This document shows, one piece after another, positions 1 through 8,100 of a stretch of 64,000 bases of DNA (positions are counted from its first letter, which is position 1; each line of letters begins with the position of its first letter). Made by a program: the position numbers and the translations under genes. This stretch comes from Lachnospiraceae bacterium (lineage in GTDB: Bacteria > Bacillota > Clostridia > Lachnospirales > Lachnospiraceae): assembly GCA_024690205.1 (NCBI GenBank), contig JAILCX010000020.1, forward strand, positions 1 through 64,000, given 5' to 3'. The notes under the pieces were generated by a model that saw only the letters and a program-made list of their open reading frames with translations, was not told the origin of the DNA and ran no database searches.

Positions 1-1
1 A

Positions 2-514
2 CTTAATGCAAAGACACAGAGGATAGGTGTTTGTAACGCGATGGAATCCCTTGTCGTTCACAAGGATATAGTTAACGAATTCATGCCTGTTCTTGCTAAA
101 GCTCTTAAAGAAAAGAATGTTGAGATAAGAGCCGATGAACCTGTACGTGCCGTGATAGACTGCAATGCGGCGACTGAAGAAGATTTTGGTACGGAGTATC
201 TTGCTCTTATCATGTCAGTTAAGACTGTCAGCAACATAGATGAAGCAATTGCTCACATAAACAGATATACGACACACCATTCGGAATCGATCCTTACCTT
301 GGATAAAGAAAATGCCGAAAAATTCCAGAAAGAAATAGACGCTGCCTGCGTCTATGTAAATGCTTCAACCAGGTTTACCGACGGATTTGAATTCGGACTT
401 GGTGCCGAGATCGGCATAAGTACACAGAAACTTCATGCCAGAGGCCCGATGGGACTAAAAGAGATCACTTCGTATAAGTATCTTATAGACGGTGATTATA
501 CTGTAAGAGAATAA
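2..514 (+). CDS. proA: Gamma-glutamyl phosphate reductase, C-terminal part (5' end outside window)
   Basis: The reading frame is open from base 2 and ends at 514, so only about the last 170 residues are present. ProA makes glutamate-5-semialdehyde from gamma-glutamyl phosphate with NADPH in cytoplasmic proline synthesis. The visible sequence matches the family's C-terminal half: an N-A-M-E-S-L-V-V-H segment, a conserved [22 protein letters not shown] stretch, and the final [12 protein letters not shown] segment typical of ProA ends. The ATG at 41 lies inside this conserved sequence and is not the start. The catalytic cysteine would lie just upstream: the visible frame begins with residues that normally follow it closely. 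The next gene is on the other strand, 7 bases away. Confidence 0.95.
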   Translation, partial: LNAKTQRIGVCNAMESLVVHKDIVNEFMPVLAKALKEKNVEIRADEPVRAVIDCNAATEEDFGTEYLALIMSVKTVSNIDEAIAHINRYTTHHSESILTLDKENAEKFQKEIDAACVYVNASTRFTDGFEFGLGAEIGISTQKLHARGPMGLKEITSYKYLIDGDYTVRE

Positions 515-521
515 AGGACAA

Positions 522-746
522 CTATTTTTTCGGATAAGGTTTTTTTATATTACTTACCCCGGATAGATAATCCACTGATACATCATATTTCTTTGCCAAT
601 TTTATAAGGCTGTCAATAGGTATACGTGTTTTCCCGGATTCATAATCCGAATAAGTGCGTTGACCTATGCTTAAAAAATCTGCAACATTCTGTTGTGTTA
701 AATTGTTATCTTCACGTACTTGCCGGATTCTTTCGAAATATTTCAT
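522..746 (-). CDS. Small Cro/CI (XRE)-type helix-turn-helix regulator
   Basis: A 74-residue protein that is almost entirely one HTH_3 domain. A Q-Q-N-V-A-D-F-L segment and an R-T-Y-S-D-Y-E-S-G segment form the helix-turn-helix, followed by an I-P-I-D-S-L-I-K-L-A-K-K-Y-D-V-S-V-D-Y-L-S-G run typical of the family. The frame extends further upstream, but the start is placed at 746 because AGGTGG lies 6 bases before that ATG. It is transcribed away from the kinase gene at 864, and two copies of a GTARTAAACA repeat lie between them. That arrangement suggests a repressor of itself and possibly of the kinase cassette. The function is inferred from the fold and position, and no ligand domain is present. 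Confidence 0.85.
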   Translation of the reverse strand: MKYFERIRQVREDNNLTQQNVADFLSIGQRTYSDYESGKTRIPIDSLIKLAKKYDVSVDYLSGVSNIKKPYPKK

Positions 747-760
747 ATTCCACCTAAAAG

Positions 761-770
761 GTAGTAAACA
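761..770. promoter_or_regulatory. Candidate operator, copy 1 of GTARTAAACA
   Basis: GTAGTAAACA lies 15 bases upstream of the start codon of the XRE gene. A near-identical copy, GTAATAAACA, is at 829-838. Same-orientation copies 68 bases apart in a divergent intergenic region are a common layout for a small Cro/CI repressor. This is inferred from sequence only. Confidence 0.4.
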
Positions 771-825
771 TTCGTTTGGCTTTGGAATATAGTATAAAGA
801 AAAAGATGTATTAAATTGCCGTTTT

Positions 826-840
826 AGTGTAATAAACACT
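826..840. promoter_or_regulatory. Candidate operator, copy 2 with inverted repeat
   Basis: GTAATAAACA at 829-838 is the second copy of the repeat. It is embedded in the inverted repeat AGTGT-AATAA-ACACT at 826-840, only about 25 bases before the kinase start at 864. A minus-strand -10-like TATACT sits at 791-796, between the two copies, for the XRE gene. Binding here could control both divergent genes. Confidence 0.4.
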
Positions 841-863
841 ATGAATCCGGTCTGATTTGATTT

Positions 864-2129
864 ATGATAATTAGCGAAAATATAGCAAAATATAAAGAAA
901 TATCTCCCGTTGGATCATCCGATCATGTTTTTTTCGTCAGACATTGTGATACTGGTGAGATATTTATCAAGAAATTACTAAGAATCTATAACTTAGGTGT
1001 TTACGAGAGTATATTCGAACATCCTGTTCAAGGTGTACCTAAAATTCTTGAGTTGTCAGAAGATAACGGTCTGTTAACAATCATTGAGGAATACATCCCG
1101 GGTATGACATTGGAAGAGTACATTGATCGAGGAAATCTTCTTGATCTTTTCGAGATTAAAAAACTCATTCTTCAACTTTGTTCAACCTTGCGTATTTTTC
1201 ACAAAATGACTCCTCCTATAGTCAATAGAGATATAAAACCTTCAAATATAATTTTGACTCCAAATGGGGAGCTGTTTTTGATCGATCTAAACAGTTCCAA
1301 ACTTGTATCTGAAAGCGCCAGAGACACGCACCTTCTCGGAACAGAAGGGTATGCTGCTCCGGAACAGTATGGATTTGGATCTTCTGATGTTCGAACAGAT
1401 ATATATGCTGTCGGGATAATGATAAAAGAAATCTTGGATGCATGTGTTGATAATAAAACTAAAGCATACAAGAATCTTTTGCTCATAGCCGATAAGTGTT
1501 CTCAGTTGGATCCTCAAAACAGATTTCAGAATATTGATGAAGTCATGAGAGGTATTCGTCATAATACAACATTCGCATTGGGACGTAGGTGGAGAATTAT
1601 TCGTAATATGCTGATCACTGTTATCATGTCATTGGCTTTAGCAACAATTGTATTTGTGATAGTCTTCAGAGCCTCCCAAAATGATGAAGGCAAAGTAACT
1701 TCAGTAACAATTCCGGGAACGGGTATCACTATTGATCTTGAGAAACTTAAGAATCCTAATATCCCAAGAACAGAAACGTTTGTTGCTGATTACGGAGATG
1801 CATATTCGATAGAGAGAGCACTTGAACATGGAGAAGATCTCCAAGATAAATATGTGATATTCAAAGTAAAATCAGTACATCCCGATTCCACATTTGGTTT
1901 TAACATGTGGAGTGGAAATCATCTTAATTTTATTTCATTAACTGAACTCGATGTTAAGGAAGGCGATTTGGTTTCAGGGCGAGTTGAAACAGTCGATAAA
2001 ATGTTTGGAAAATACTGGATAATGTATTTTACAAAAATCGATAGTGTCATCACGGACAAGACAACCATTACCAAGGATCAGTTCATAGATGAAGATGCAG
2101 AGCCTATCACCGGGCATACGTTATTTTAA
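864..2129 (+). CDS. Transmembrane eukaryotic-type Ser/Thr protein kinase with extracytoplasmic domain
   Basis: A 421-residue protein. Residues 1-235 are a protein kinase domain with a likely ATP-anchoring lysine in I-F-I-K-K (33-37), catalytic loop V-N-R-D-I-K-P-S-N (120-128; D123, K125, N128), metal-binding D141 and an activation-segment end A-P-E-Q-Y-G (165-170). Residues about 248-268 form one membrane helix. The remaining 150 residues, outside the membrane, include a strand-rich stretch (about 329-395) that looks OB-like; this is a weak inference. Oddities are HRD changed to NRD, DFG changed to DLN, and a poor glycine-rich loop. The lysine, Asp123, Asn128 and Asp141 are kept, so activity is possible. 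The Shine-Dalgarno site is weak. It probably phosphorylates partners in the cassette that follows, but no substrate can be read from sequence. Confidence 0.88.
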   Translation: MIISENIAKYKEISPVGSSDHVFFVRHCDTGEIFIKKLLRIYNLGVYESIFEHPVQGVPKILELSEDNGLLTIIEEYIPGMTLEEYIDRGNLLDLFEIKKLILQLCSTLRIFHKMTPPIVNRDIKPSNIILTPNGELFLIDLNSSKLVSESARDTHLLGTEGYAAPEQYGFGSSDVRTDIYAVGIMIKEILDACVDNKTKAYKNLLLIADKCSQLDPQNRFQNIDEVMRGIRHNTTFALGRRWRIIRNMLITVIMSLALATIVFVIVFRASQNDEGKVTSVTIPGTGITIDLEKLKNPNIPRTETFVADYGDAYSIERALEHGEDLQDKYVIFKVKSVHPDSTFGFNMWSGNHLNFISLTELDVKEGDLVSGRVETVDKMFGKYWIMYFTKIDSVITDKTTITKDQFIDEDAEPITGHTLF

Positions 2130-2139
2130 AAATTTTTTG

Positions 2140-2168
2140 TTGAATCGTAGAGTTATAGACTCTAAAAT
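2140..2168 (+). promoter_or_regulatory. Promoter with palindrome in the spacer, for the zinc-ribbon genes
   Basis: TTGAAT (2140-2145) and TAAAAT (2163-2168) are 17 bases apart. The spacer and first bases of the -10 hold a perfect inverted repeat, TAGAGT-TATAG-ACTCTA (2148-2164). A second short palindrome, ACCAA-A-TTGGT, is at 2190-2200. A protein bound at 2148-2164 would block polymerase, so this looks like a regulated promoter. The regulator is unknown; the site does not resemble the GTARTAAACA repeats upstream. Confidence 0.55.
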
Positions 2169-2249
2169 GAATGTAAGTATATTATTAACACCAAATTGGT
2201 GGCAACGAAATATGCTATTTTTCAATAGAATTTACATGGAGGAATAAAT

Positions 2250-2972
2250 ATGGCTTTAATTAATTGTCCTGAGTGCGGTAAAGAGTTATCAGACAAAGCT
2301 GAAACCTGCATACATTGTGGATATAGGTTAATACCTGCAAATCATAAAGAAAGAAAGAAGAAAAAACCGCTTGTAGTTCTTACTCTTCTTTTGCTGATAG
2401 TTGCTTTAGCTGGCGCTACAACATATTTTTTCTTTATTCCATTAATTAAATATAATAAAGCAATAAATTTATCAAACAATGATAACTTTGATGCAGCAAT
2501 ATCCCTTTTTGGAGAGCTTCCAAGTTATATAAACTACGAGGAGAAGCTGAGAGAAACATATTATAAAAAAGGCGTATCTCTTTATTCTAAGAACGCTTAT
2601 GTGCCTGCTATTGAATGCTTGGAACTAGCTGATGGATATAGTGATTCTGTTTCGATGATACCTCGGGTTAGAAGAGATATGTACAAATACAATCTGTCGG
2701 TTATAAAAAATCGGTGCGGCTCGACTACTTATATTTCAAGTGATGGACTTTCTTTAGGAGTTGATAGTATTGATCAGTACGATTTCAGAAGCTATGAAGA
2801 TATATGTACAATTGTAAAATATCTCGATTTTCCAGATTCTGTGTTAGATGAAATGCTGAGAACATCTGCACTTATGGGTGTTCAATCAGAGACTAATGAT
2901 GGATATGAAATATCATGGTCATACCATCCGGATAATGGGCTGGATGTTGTTGTAAAAGTAAAAAACTACTAA
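2250..2972 (+). CDS. Zinc-ribbon / transmembrane / TPR-like protein
   Basis: A 240-residue protein. The N-terminus carries a C-P-E-C ... C-I-H-C zinc ribbon (C6, C9, C20, C23), then a lysine-rich stretch, one membrane helix (about 40-64) and a short helical-repeat region (about 66-140) resembling tetratricopeptide repeats. The C-terminal 100 residues are not recognised. The ribbon is predicted on the cytoplasmic side and the repeats outside. A GGAGG site lies 8 bases before the ATG. The first ten residues are almost the same as those of the gene at 2986, including the DNA, so the two are tandem paralogues. The genes are A+T-rich compared with the flanking housekeeping genes. Such ribbon/TPR membrane proteins are seen in Clostridia, but no function is known to me. 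Confidence 0.75.
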   Translation: MALINCPECGKELSDKAETCIHCGYRLIPANHKERKKKKPLVVLTLLLLIVALAGATTYFFFIPLIKYNKAINLSNNDNFDAAISLFGELPSYINYEEKLRETYYKKGVSLYSKNAYVPAIECLELADGYSDSVSMIPRVRRDMYKYNLSVIKNRCGSTTYISSDGLSLGVDSIDQYDFRSYEDICTIVKYLDFPDSVLDEMLRTSALMGVQSETNDGYEISWSYHPDNGLDVVVKVKNY

Positions 2973-2985
2973 ATGGAGAAAAAAT

Positions 2986-4551
2986 ATGGCATTAATTAAT
3001 TGTCCAGAATGTGGAAAAGAAATATCAGATCAAGTTGAAAAATGTATACATTGCGGTTATCCCCTAAAAGATAATTCTATAGACAAAAAGTTAAAACCGA
3101 AGAAAACACATAAACCTATTGATAAAAGAAAAGTAAAAAGGACGCTTATAGTCGCTGGGAGCATAGTATTATTCGCATTGCTTGTAACACTGGTTTACTT
3201 TACGAATTTCACCCCTAACGCAAAATATGCAAAAGCTGAAAAAGCATATCAAAAAGGAAAATACAAAAAAGCTGTAAATCTTTATAGTTCACTAGGGGAT
3301 TATAAAGATGCGCCTTCAAAGCTTTCCAGTGCGGAGATGAGATATTCGTATTTTCAAGGTAAGGAGCTTTATGAAAAGGAACAATGGGCTGAAGCAAGAT
3401 CTTTTTTCAGTCAGTGCCTGCCCTATGAAGATGCCAGGGATTTAGTGACCAACTGTGATCTGAATATAGCTTCAGAGTATATGGATGTAGGAAAGTATTT
3501 TGAAGCAGAAGAAGTTTTGAAAAATACAGTACAATTTGCCAATGTTAAGGAAAAATGGAGAGAATGTGAGTATAACGTTGGATTAATAGAACAGGAATCA
3601 GGGAATCTTATTGAAGCTTCAAAGAAATATAACAATTCTTCAAAATACTTAGATGCAGATGAAAAAGTTAAACAAATTGCAGAGGAATTTATAAAAATAG
3701 AAGATTTCAATTCGGCATTGGAGGCATTTGGAGGAATCAATTCAAATATTTATAAAGATTATCAACCGTTCCAATACGTTAAAGGAAAGGTTTTGCTACA
3801 AAGTGATAAATACATTGAAGCGTTAGACGCATTTCAGTTGGCTGGTAACTATTTAGACGCTGCGGATTCTTATGATTCGGCTGCTTATAGTTATGCATGT
3901 AATTTATTTAAAGAAAAAGATTATGATGCTGCATCAGAATATTTAAAACAAATCCCTGGATATTTGGACGCTGATGAAATGCTGCAAGGTTGTCAATTGA
4001 TGAGGGTAAAAGATCTGATCGATGAAGGCTGCTTACATGAAGCAAAAAATCTTGCAGATAGTCTTGATGATGGCCTGGTTTATAAGGACTATTCAACTTC
4101 AGGATTTAAAGATCTGTTTAAGAAAAATGCAAAATGGGTTGAGCTTTGTGGTATTTGGACTTCTACCAGCGGACAGATGAGAGTCACGCAAAGTGGTGGA
4201 TATTACAGTTACTGGTGGTATTACGATTTTAAAGAAGGGGACAGGAAAATAGATGTTAAGTGCATCTTACAGGGTGATGACAAGGTAAAGATTATATGTG
4301 ACGGTGAGATAGATTACTACACTGAATATGGAAGTATTTCAGAATTGGTTGAAAAGGAGAGAAATCCATTTCACATTGAAGAAAAAATGTCAGGGCTGGG
4401 AACAGTAAGTATAGATAATTACACTACAATTACATTTTCCGATAACAAGATTTCTGTAAATTATAAGAAAGTAGATAAATCCAAAGATGTATATTTCACA
4501 TATACATATAAAACCGATGTAACATACGGAAAGCGGACAAGAGATTATTAA
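2986..4551 (+). CDS. Zinc-ribbon / transmembrane / multi-TPR protein
   Basis: A 521-residue paralogue of the preceding gene, 13 bases downstream. It has the same C-P-E-C ... C-I-H-C ribbon (C6, C9, C20, C23), a basic linker, a membrane helix at about 50-72, and then roughly 300 residues of TPR-like repeats. Each repeat carries a pattern like Y-x-x-G-K-Y-x-x-A followed by G-x-Y-x-D-A (for example near 88-108, 135-152, 163-175, 274-292 and 305-325). The last 145 residues are rich in beta and aromatic residues (a W-W-Y-Y-D-F segment) and may form a separate domain. The repeats should lie outside the membrane and bind protein or wall partners. Function is unknown; co-transcription with the kinase-linked genes suggests a shared signalling or envelope role. 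Confidence 0.75.
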   Translation: MALINCPECGKEISDQVEKCIHCGYPLKDNSIDKKLKPKKTHKPIDKRKVKRTLIVAGSIVLFALLVTLVYFTNFTPNAKYAKAEKAYQKGKYKKAVNLYSSLGDYKDAPSKLSSAEMRYSYFQGKELYEKEQWAEARSFFSQCLPYEDARDLVTNCDLNIASEYMDVGKYFEAEEVLKNTVQFANVKEKWRECEYNVGLIEQESGNLIEASKKYNNSSKYLDADEKVKQIAEEFIKIEDFNSALEAFGGINSNIYKDYQPFQYVKGKVLLQSDKYIEALDAFQLAGNYLDAADSYDSAAYSYACNLFKEKDYDAASEYLKQIPGYLDADEMLQGCQLMRVKDLIDEGCLHEAKNLADSLDDGLVYKDYSTSGFKDLFKKNAKWVELCGIWTSTSGQMRVTQSGGYYSYWWYYDFKEGDRKIDVKCILQGDDKVKIICDGEIDYYTEYGSISELVEKERNPFHIEEKMSGLGTVSIDNYTTITFSDNKISVNYKKVDKSKDVYFTYTYKTDVTYGKRTRDY

Positions 4552-4567
4552 TCAGAGGAGGATAAAC

Positions 4568-4993
4568 ATGAGAAAGATACCAAGTATTGCAATTGCCTTA
4601 TTCGTTATGATTATACTTGCCGGATGTGGTAAAACGTATGAAGGTATTTATAATGATTACAGCACTAAGCTTAAAAATGAGTTTGAATCTGCTCAAAAAG
4701 AATTAGAAGCGGATGTTAAATCGAACATGAGCATAAATGATTTAGCAAATAGTTGCTCAGAAAAGGTCAATAGACTTGCAGAGATCAGTACGGAAGGAAC
4801 AAATGAAATGGCGTCTCTTTTCTCAAAAAGACCAACTACTAGCTCTGAATATTTTAAGTGGGCTCAAAAACTCAATTCCGAGTATATGGAATATGGGACA
4901 AAACTTGAGACTGAATATATGAAAGGAGCCGGTGGCTCCTTAAACGACATGATAAATAATGCATTAAATGGATTAACTCTACCTGGATTCTAG
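4568..4993 (+). CDS. Small predicted lipoprotein
   Basis: A 141-residue protein with a lipoprotein signal peptide: basic start, hydrophobic run, then L-A-G-C with the lipid-modified cysteine at residue 20. The mature part is helical and charged, without a family I recognise. AGAGGAGG lies 6 bases before the ATG, and the gap to the preceding gene is 16 bases, so it is probably the last gene of the zinc-ribbon operon. It may be a surface partner of the TPR regions of its neighbours; this is inference from position only. Confidence 0.75.
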   Translation: MRKIPSIAIALFVMIILAGCGKTYEGIYNDYSTKLKNEFESAQKELEADVKSNMSINDLANSCSEKVNRLAEISTEGTNEMASLFSKRPTTSSEYFKWAQKLNSEYMEYGTKLETEYMKGAGGSLNDMINNALNGLTLPGF

Positions 4994-5051
4994 GTTGACT
5001 TGATGTTAATTAGTGATTAATGCTTTTACGGTCCTCATGACTTTAAATTTA

Positions 5052-5080
5052 TTGCGATTACACGGAAAAATCTATATACT
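5052..5080 (+). promoter_or_regulatory. Promoter of the hybrid sensor kinase
   Basis: TTGCGA (5052-5057) and TATACT (5075-5080) are separated by 17 bases. The start codon is at 5141, leaving a leader of about 55 bases. The rest of the 147-base gap holds no gene, and no riboswitch was recognised. A second, weaker candidate -35 (TTGACT, 4995-5000) lies farther upstream. Confidence 0.6.
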
Positions 5081-5140
5081 GTATAGTTAATATGTGTGTT
5101 TTGCTTCGCAATGTGTAAAGCCGTGGGGACTTAACTGTTT

Positions 5141-8100
5141 ATGAACGAGATAGTACTTGAAATATCGGCGTTGGGAGTTGCGCTTTTTTGTCTTATTGAC
5201 TGCCTGAGAAACAGGCCATGGCTCTATATGCCTGCGCCGAAAGGGTGGCTTAATAAACTGAAGGACCAGCACTTCGTTTATTTATCATTACTTATTACCT
5301 TGATCATTTCTGCAATGACCTCCACACTGGAAGTAGGTATGGAGGAGCATTTTGCATATAAAAGTGCCTTCATGCTCATGCTCTTTAATGAGATTTATTT
5401 TATAGTTCACACGGCACTTTCTTTTCTTTTTACCCTGTATGTCATAAGCATAACCGGAGCGTTTAAGAATAAAGGTAAGATCACCTTTATCATCTTTTTG
5501 ATACCGCTTGTTATAAGTGAGATCATAGCGCTTACAAATCCGTTTACCGGCTTCCTCTTTTATATTGATGAGAATCTGAAATATCAAAGAGGACCTTTGA
5601 TGTTATTAAACTATATCATTGCGGGCTTTTATGTTCTTTACGGCATATTCATGCTCATCATAAAAAGGAAATTCATCTCCAAGATAGACCGCACCGCTAC
5701 GTTTATCCTCATGTTTATCGCTGTTCTCGGAATAGTGATCCAGGGTGCGTTTGCGATAAATGTTGAGCTTTTCTTTGAATCGATCGGATTCCTTGGATTT
5801 ATGCTGTTCCTTGAAAAGGGGCACGGATCGGGCAGATCTTTAAAGTCCGAAAAAATGAGCAAGAGCTTCATTATCGTTATAGCTCTTGTCTTTCTTATGG
5901 TCATCGCAATGAATATCAGCCTCATCTATCAGACCGGAACCAATCAGACCGGCCGGATAGGAGAGATACAGATAAATAACCTAAGAGGTGAGCTTCAGCA
6001 GACGATATCCGATTCGGAAAGCTATCTTTTGCGTTTTTCGCTCGGCCTTGATCAGCTCATTAATGAAAATGCCGGAGTTGAAGAATACGAAGAATACATC
6101 ATAAACAGGAATGAATATTATAAAGATCTGACATCGGGAGCCTGCATAGGAGCTTATGCGGCATCAAAGGATTGGACTATCATTCCCGAATTTACCGATA
6201 TGCCCGAAGATTATCATGCCGTTGAGAGAATATGGTATTACGGTGCTGTGCAAACGCCCGGTGAGATATATATTTCAGAGCCCTATATAGATGCCAATAC
6301 CGGATTGCTCTGCTATACGTTCTCCAATCTGCTTTCAGACGGTAAGACTGTTGTTGCGATGGATTATTCTCTTGGAACCGTTCAGGATATCGTTGTAAGA
6401 ATGGCTGCGGGAGCGGATCAGACTGCCATGATAGTTACCGATAACGGTATCGTTGTGGGATGTTCGGAAACCGGAAAACAAGGTGAAGAAATATCCAAGG
6501 TCATGCCCGAATATCTCGGGGTATTCCAAAGAGTTAAAGCTTCAAGTGAACACAGGAGTTTTAAGATCGATATAGAAGGAAAAGAAAATATCATTTTCAG
6601 TTCCGAGACAAATAACGGATGGAAACTCATACTTATTGTCGATTACTCGGCATTTAATTCCTCAATATTAAATCATATCGTTCTGCTTGGTGCCATCGAC
6701 CTTTTGATGGTTGCCGTTATCATCGTATTTTATATGGTGAGTGTAAACAATCAGGAAAAAGCCGAGCAGACACTTGCATCTACCGAGGGCTTTATATCTT
6801 CTTTGTCAGAAGATTTAAGAAACCCTCTTAACGAGATCATCCGTATTTCCGACACATACAAACGTGAGACAAGTGATGATGCTCTTAAAAACATAGGTGT
6901 AGCAGGTAATCTGTTGAAAGAAAAGATGGATAACCTATTTTCTTATTCCAATATTTTAAAAGCAAACGCAGATGAGGAAAAATACTCGAAAAAAAAGAGC
7001 AGTAAGACATTATCAACCTCAAGTAAAGTCGTAAGAAACGGCATAACCGTCATTCTGATCGCTGCGCTTGTTGTTGGTCTTGCCATGTGCTTAAGAACAA
7101 CAACGAGACTTGGAAACTCAAGTATATCACATATGGCAGATAAGTATGCTGACGAGGTTAATCTGTGGATGAACCAGAAGCAGACCATATTAAATATGTT
7201 CGCGGATGTTATCGCCGCAGATCCGTCTGTCCTTGATGATTATGATTCCGGTGTTAAATGGCTCGATGATATAACCCAAAACTATCCCGAGATAACTTTT
7301 GCCTATATGGCTAATCCCTATAACAAAGATCATCAGATCATCATGAATAACGGATGGGTTCCGGAACCGGATTACAGGGTTGAGGAGAGACAATGGTATA
7401 AAGATACGGAAAGATCCGCAGACGGATTCAGCATATCGGCTCCGTACTTTGATGCACAGACAGGATTGTACTGTATTACGTTTTCAAAGATCGTTTATGA
7501 CAGTAACGGGCAATTCCTCGGTATTTTTGCGATAGATTGTCTGCTTGATAAACTGATCGATGTTCTTGATGACAGCTATATCGGAGTAAGCTATGCATTC
7601 ATGGTCGATCAAAACGGTACGATAATCAATCATCCTTATAAGCAATACGAGATAAGTGAAACAGGTAATACGAACATAGAAGATACGGAATATTCGGATC
7701 TATATCATAAAGGCCACATATTCTGGATGAGGGATTATGACAAAAGATTAGTTACAAGTGTTTGCAAGATGACGTCCCTTTCGGGCTTTTCCGTTATAGT
7801 TGTCCAGAACTGGGGAAGCATATATGCCGGTGTGCTCATCATCAGCTCGATATTCCTTATCATGATAACGATATCGATAGTAGCGATCACTTCAATGATG
7901 AACAGATTTATAGGATGGCAGGAAGACGCCAACAAAAAACTTGTTCTTGCTGCAGACAAAGCGGTTTCAGCCGAAAAAGCAAAATCAAGATTCCTTGCGC
8001 AGATGTCTCATGAGATCCGTACGCCTATAAATACCGTTCTTGGAATGAACGAGATGATCCTGCGTGAATCAAAAGATGAATCGATAAGGGATTATGCCGG

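Noticed and set aside
2190..2215. Possible T-box-like GGTGG segment
   Set aside because: GGTGGCAACG lacks the T-box antiterminator consensus, and there is no specifier stem or terminator, nor an amino-acid gene downstream.
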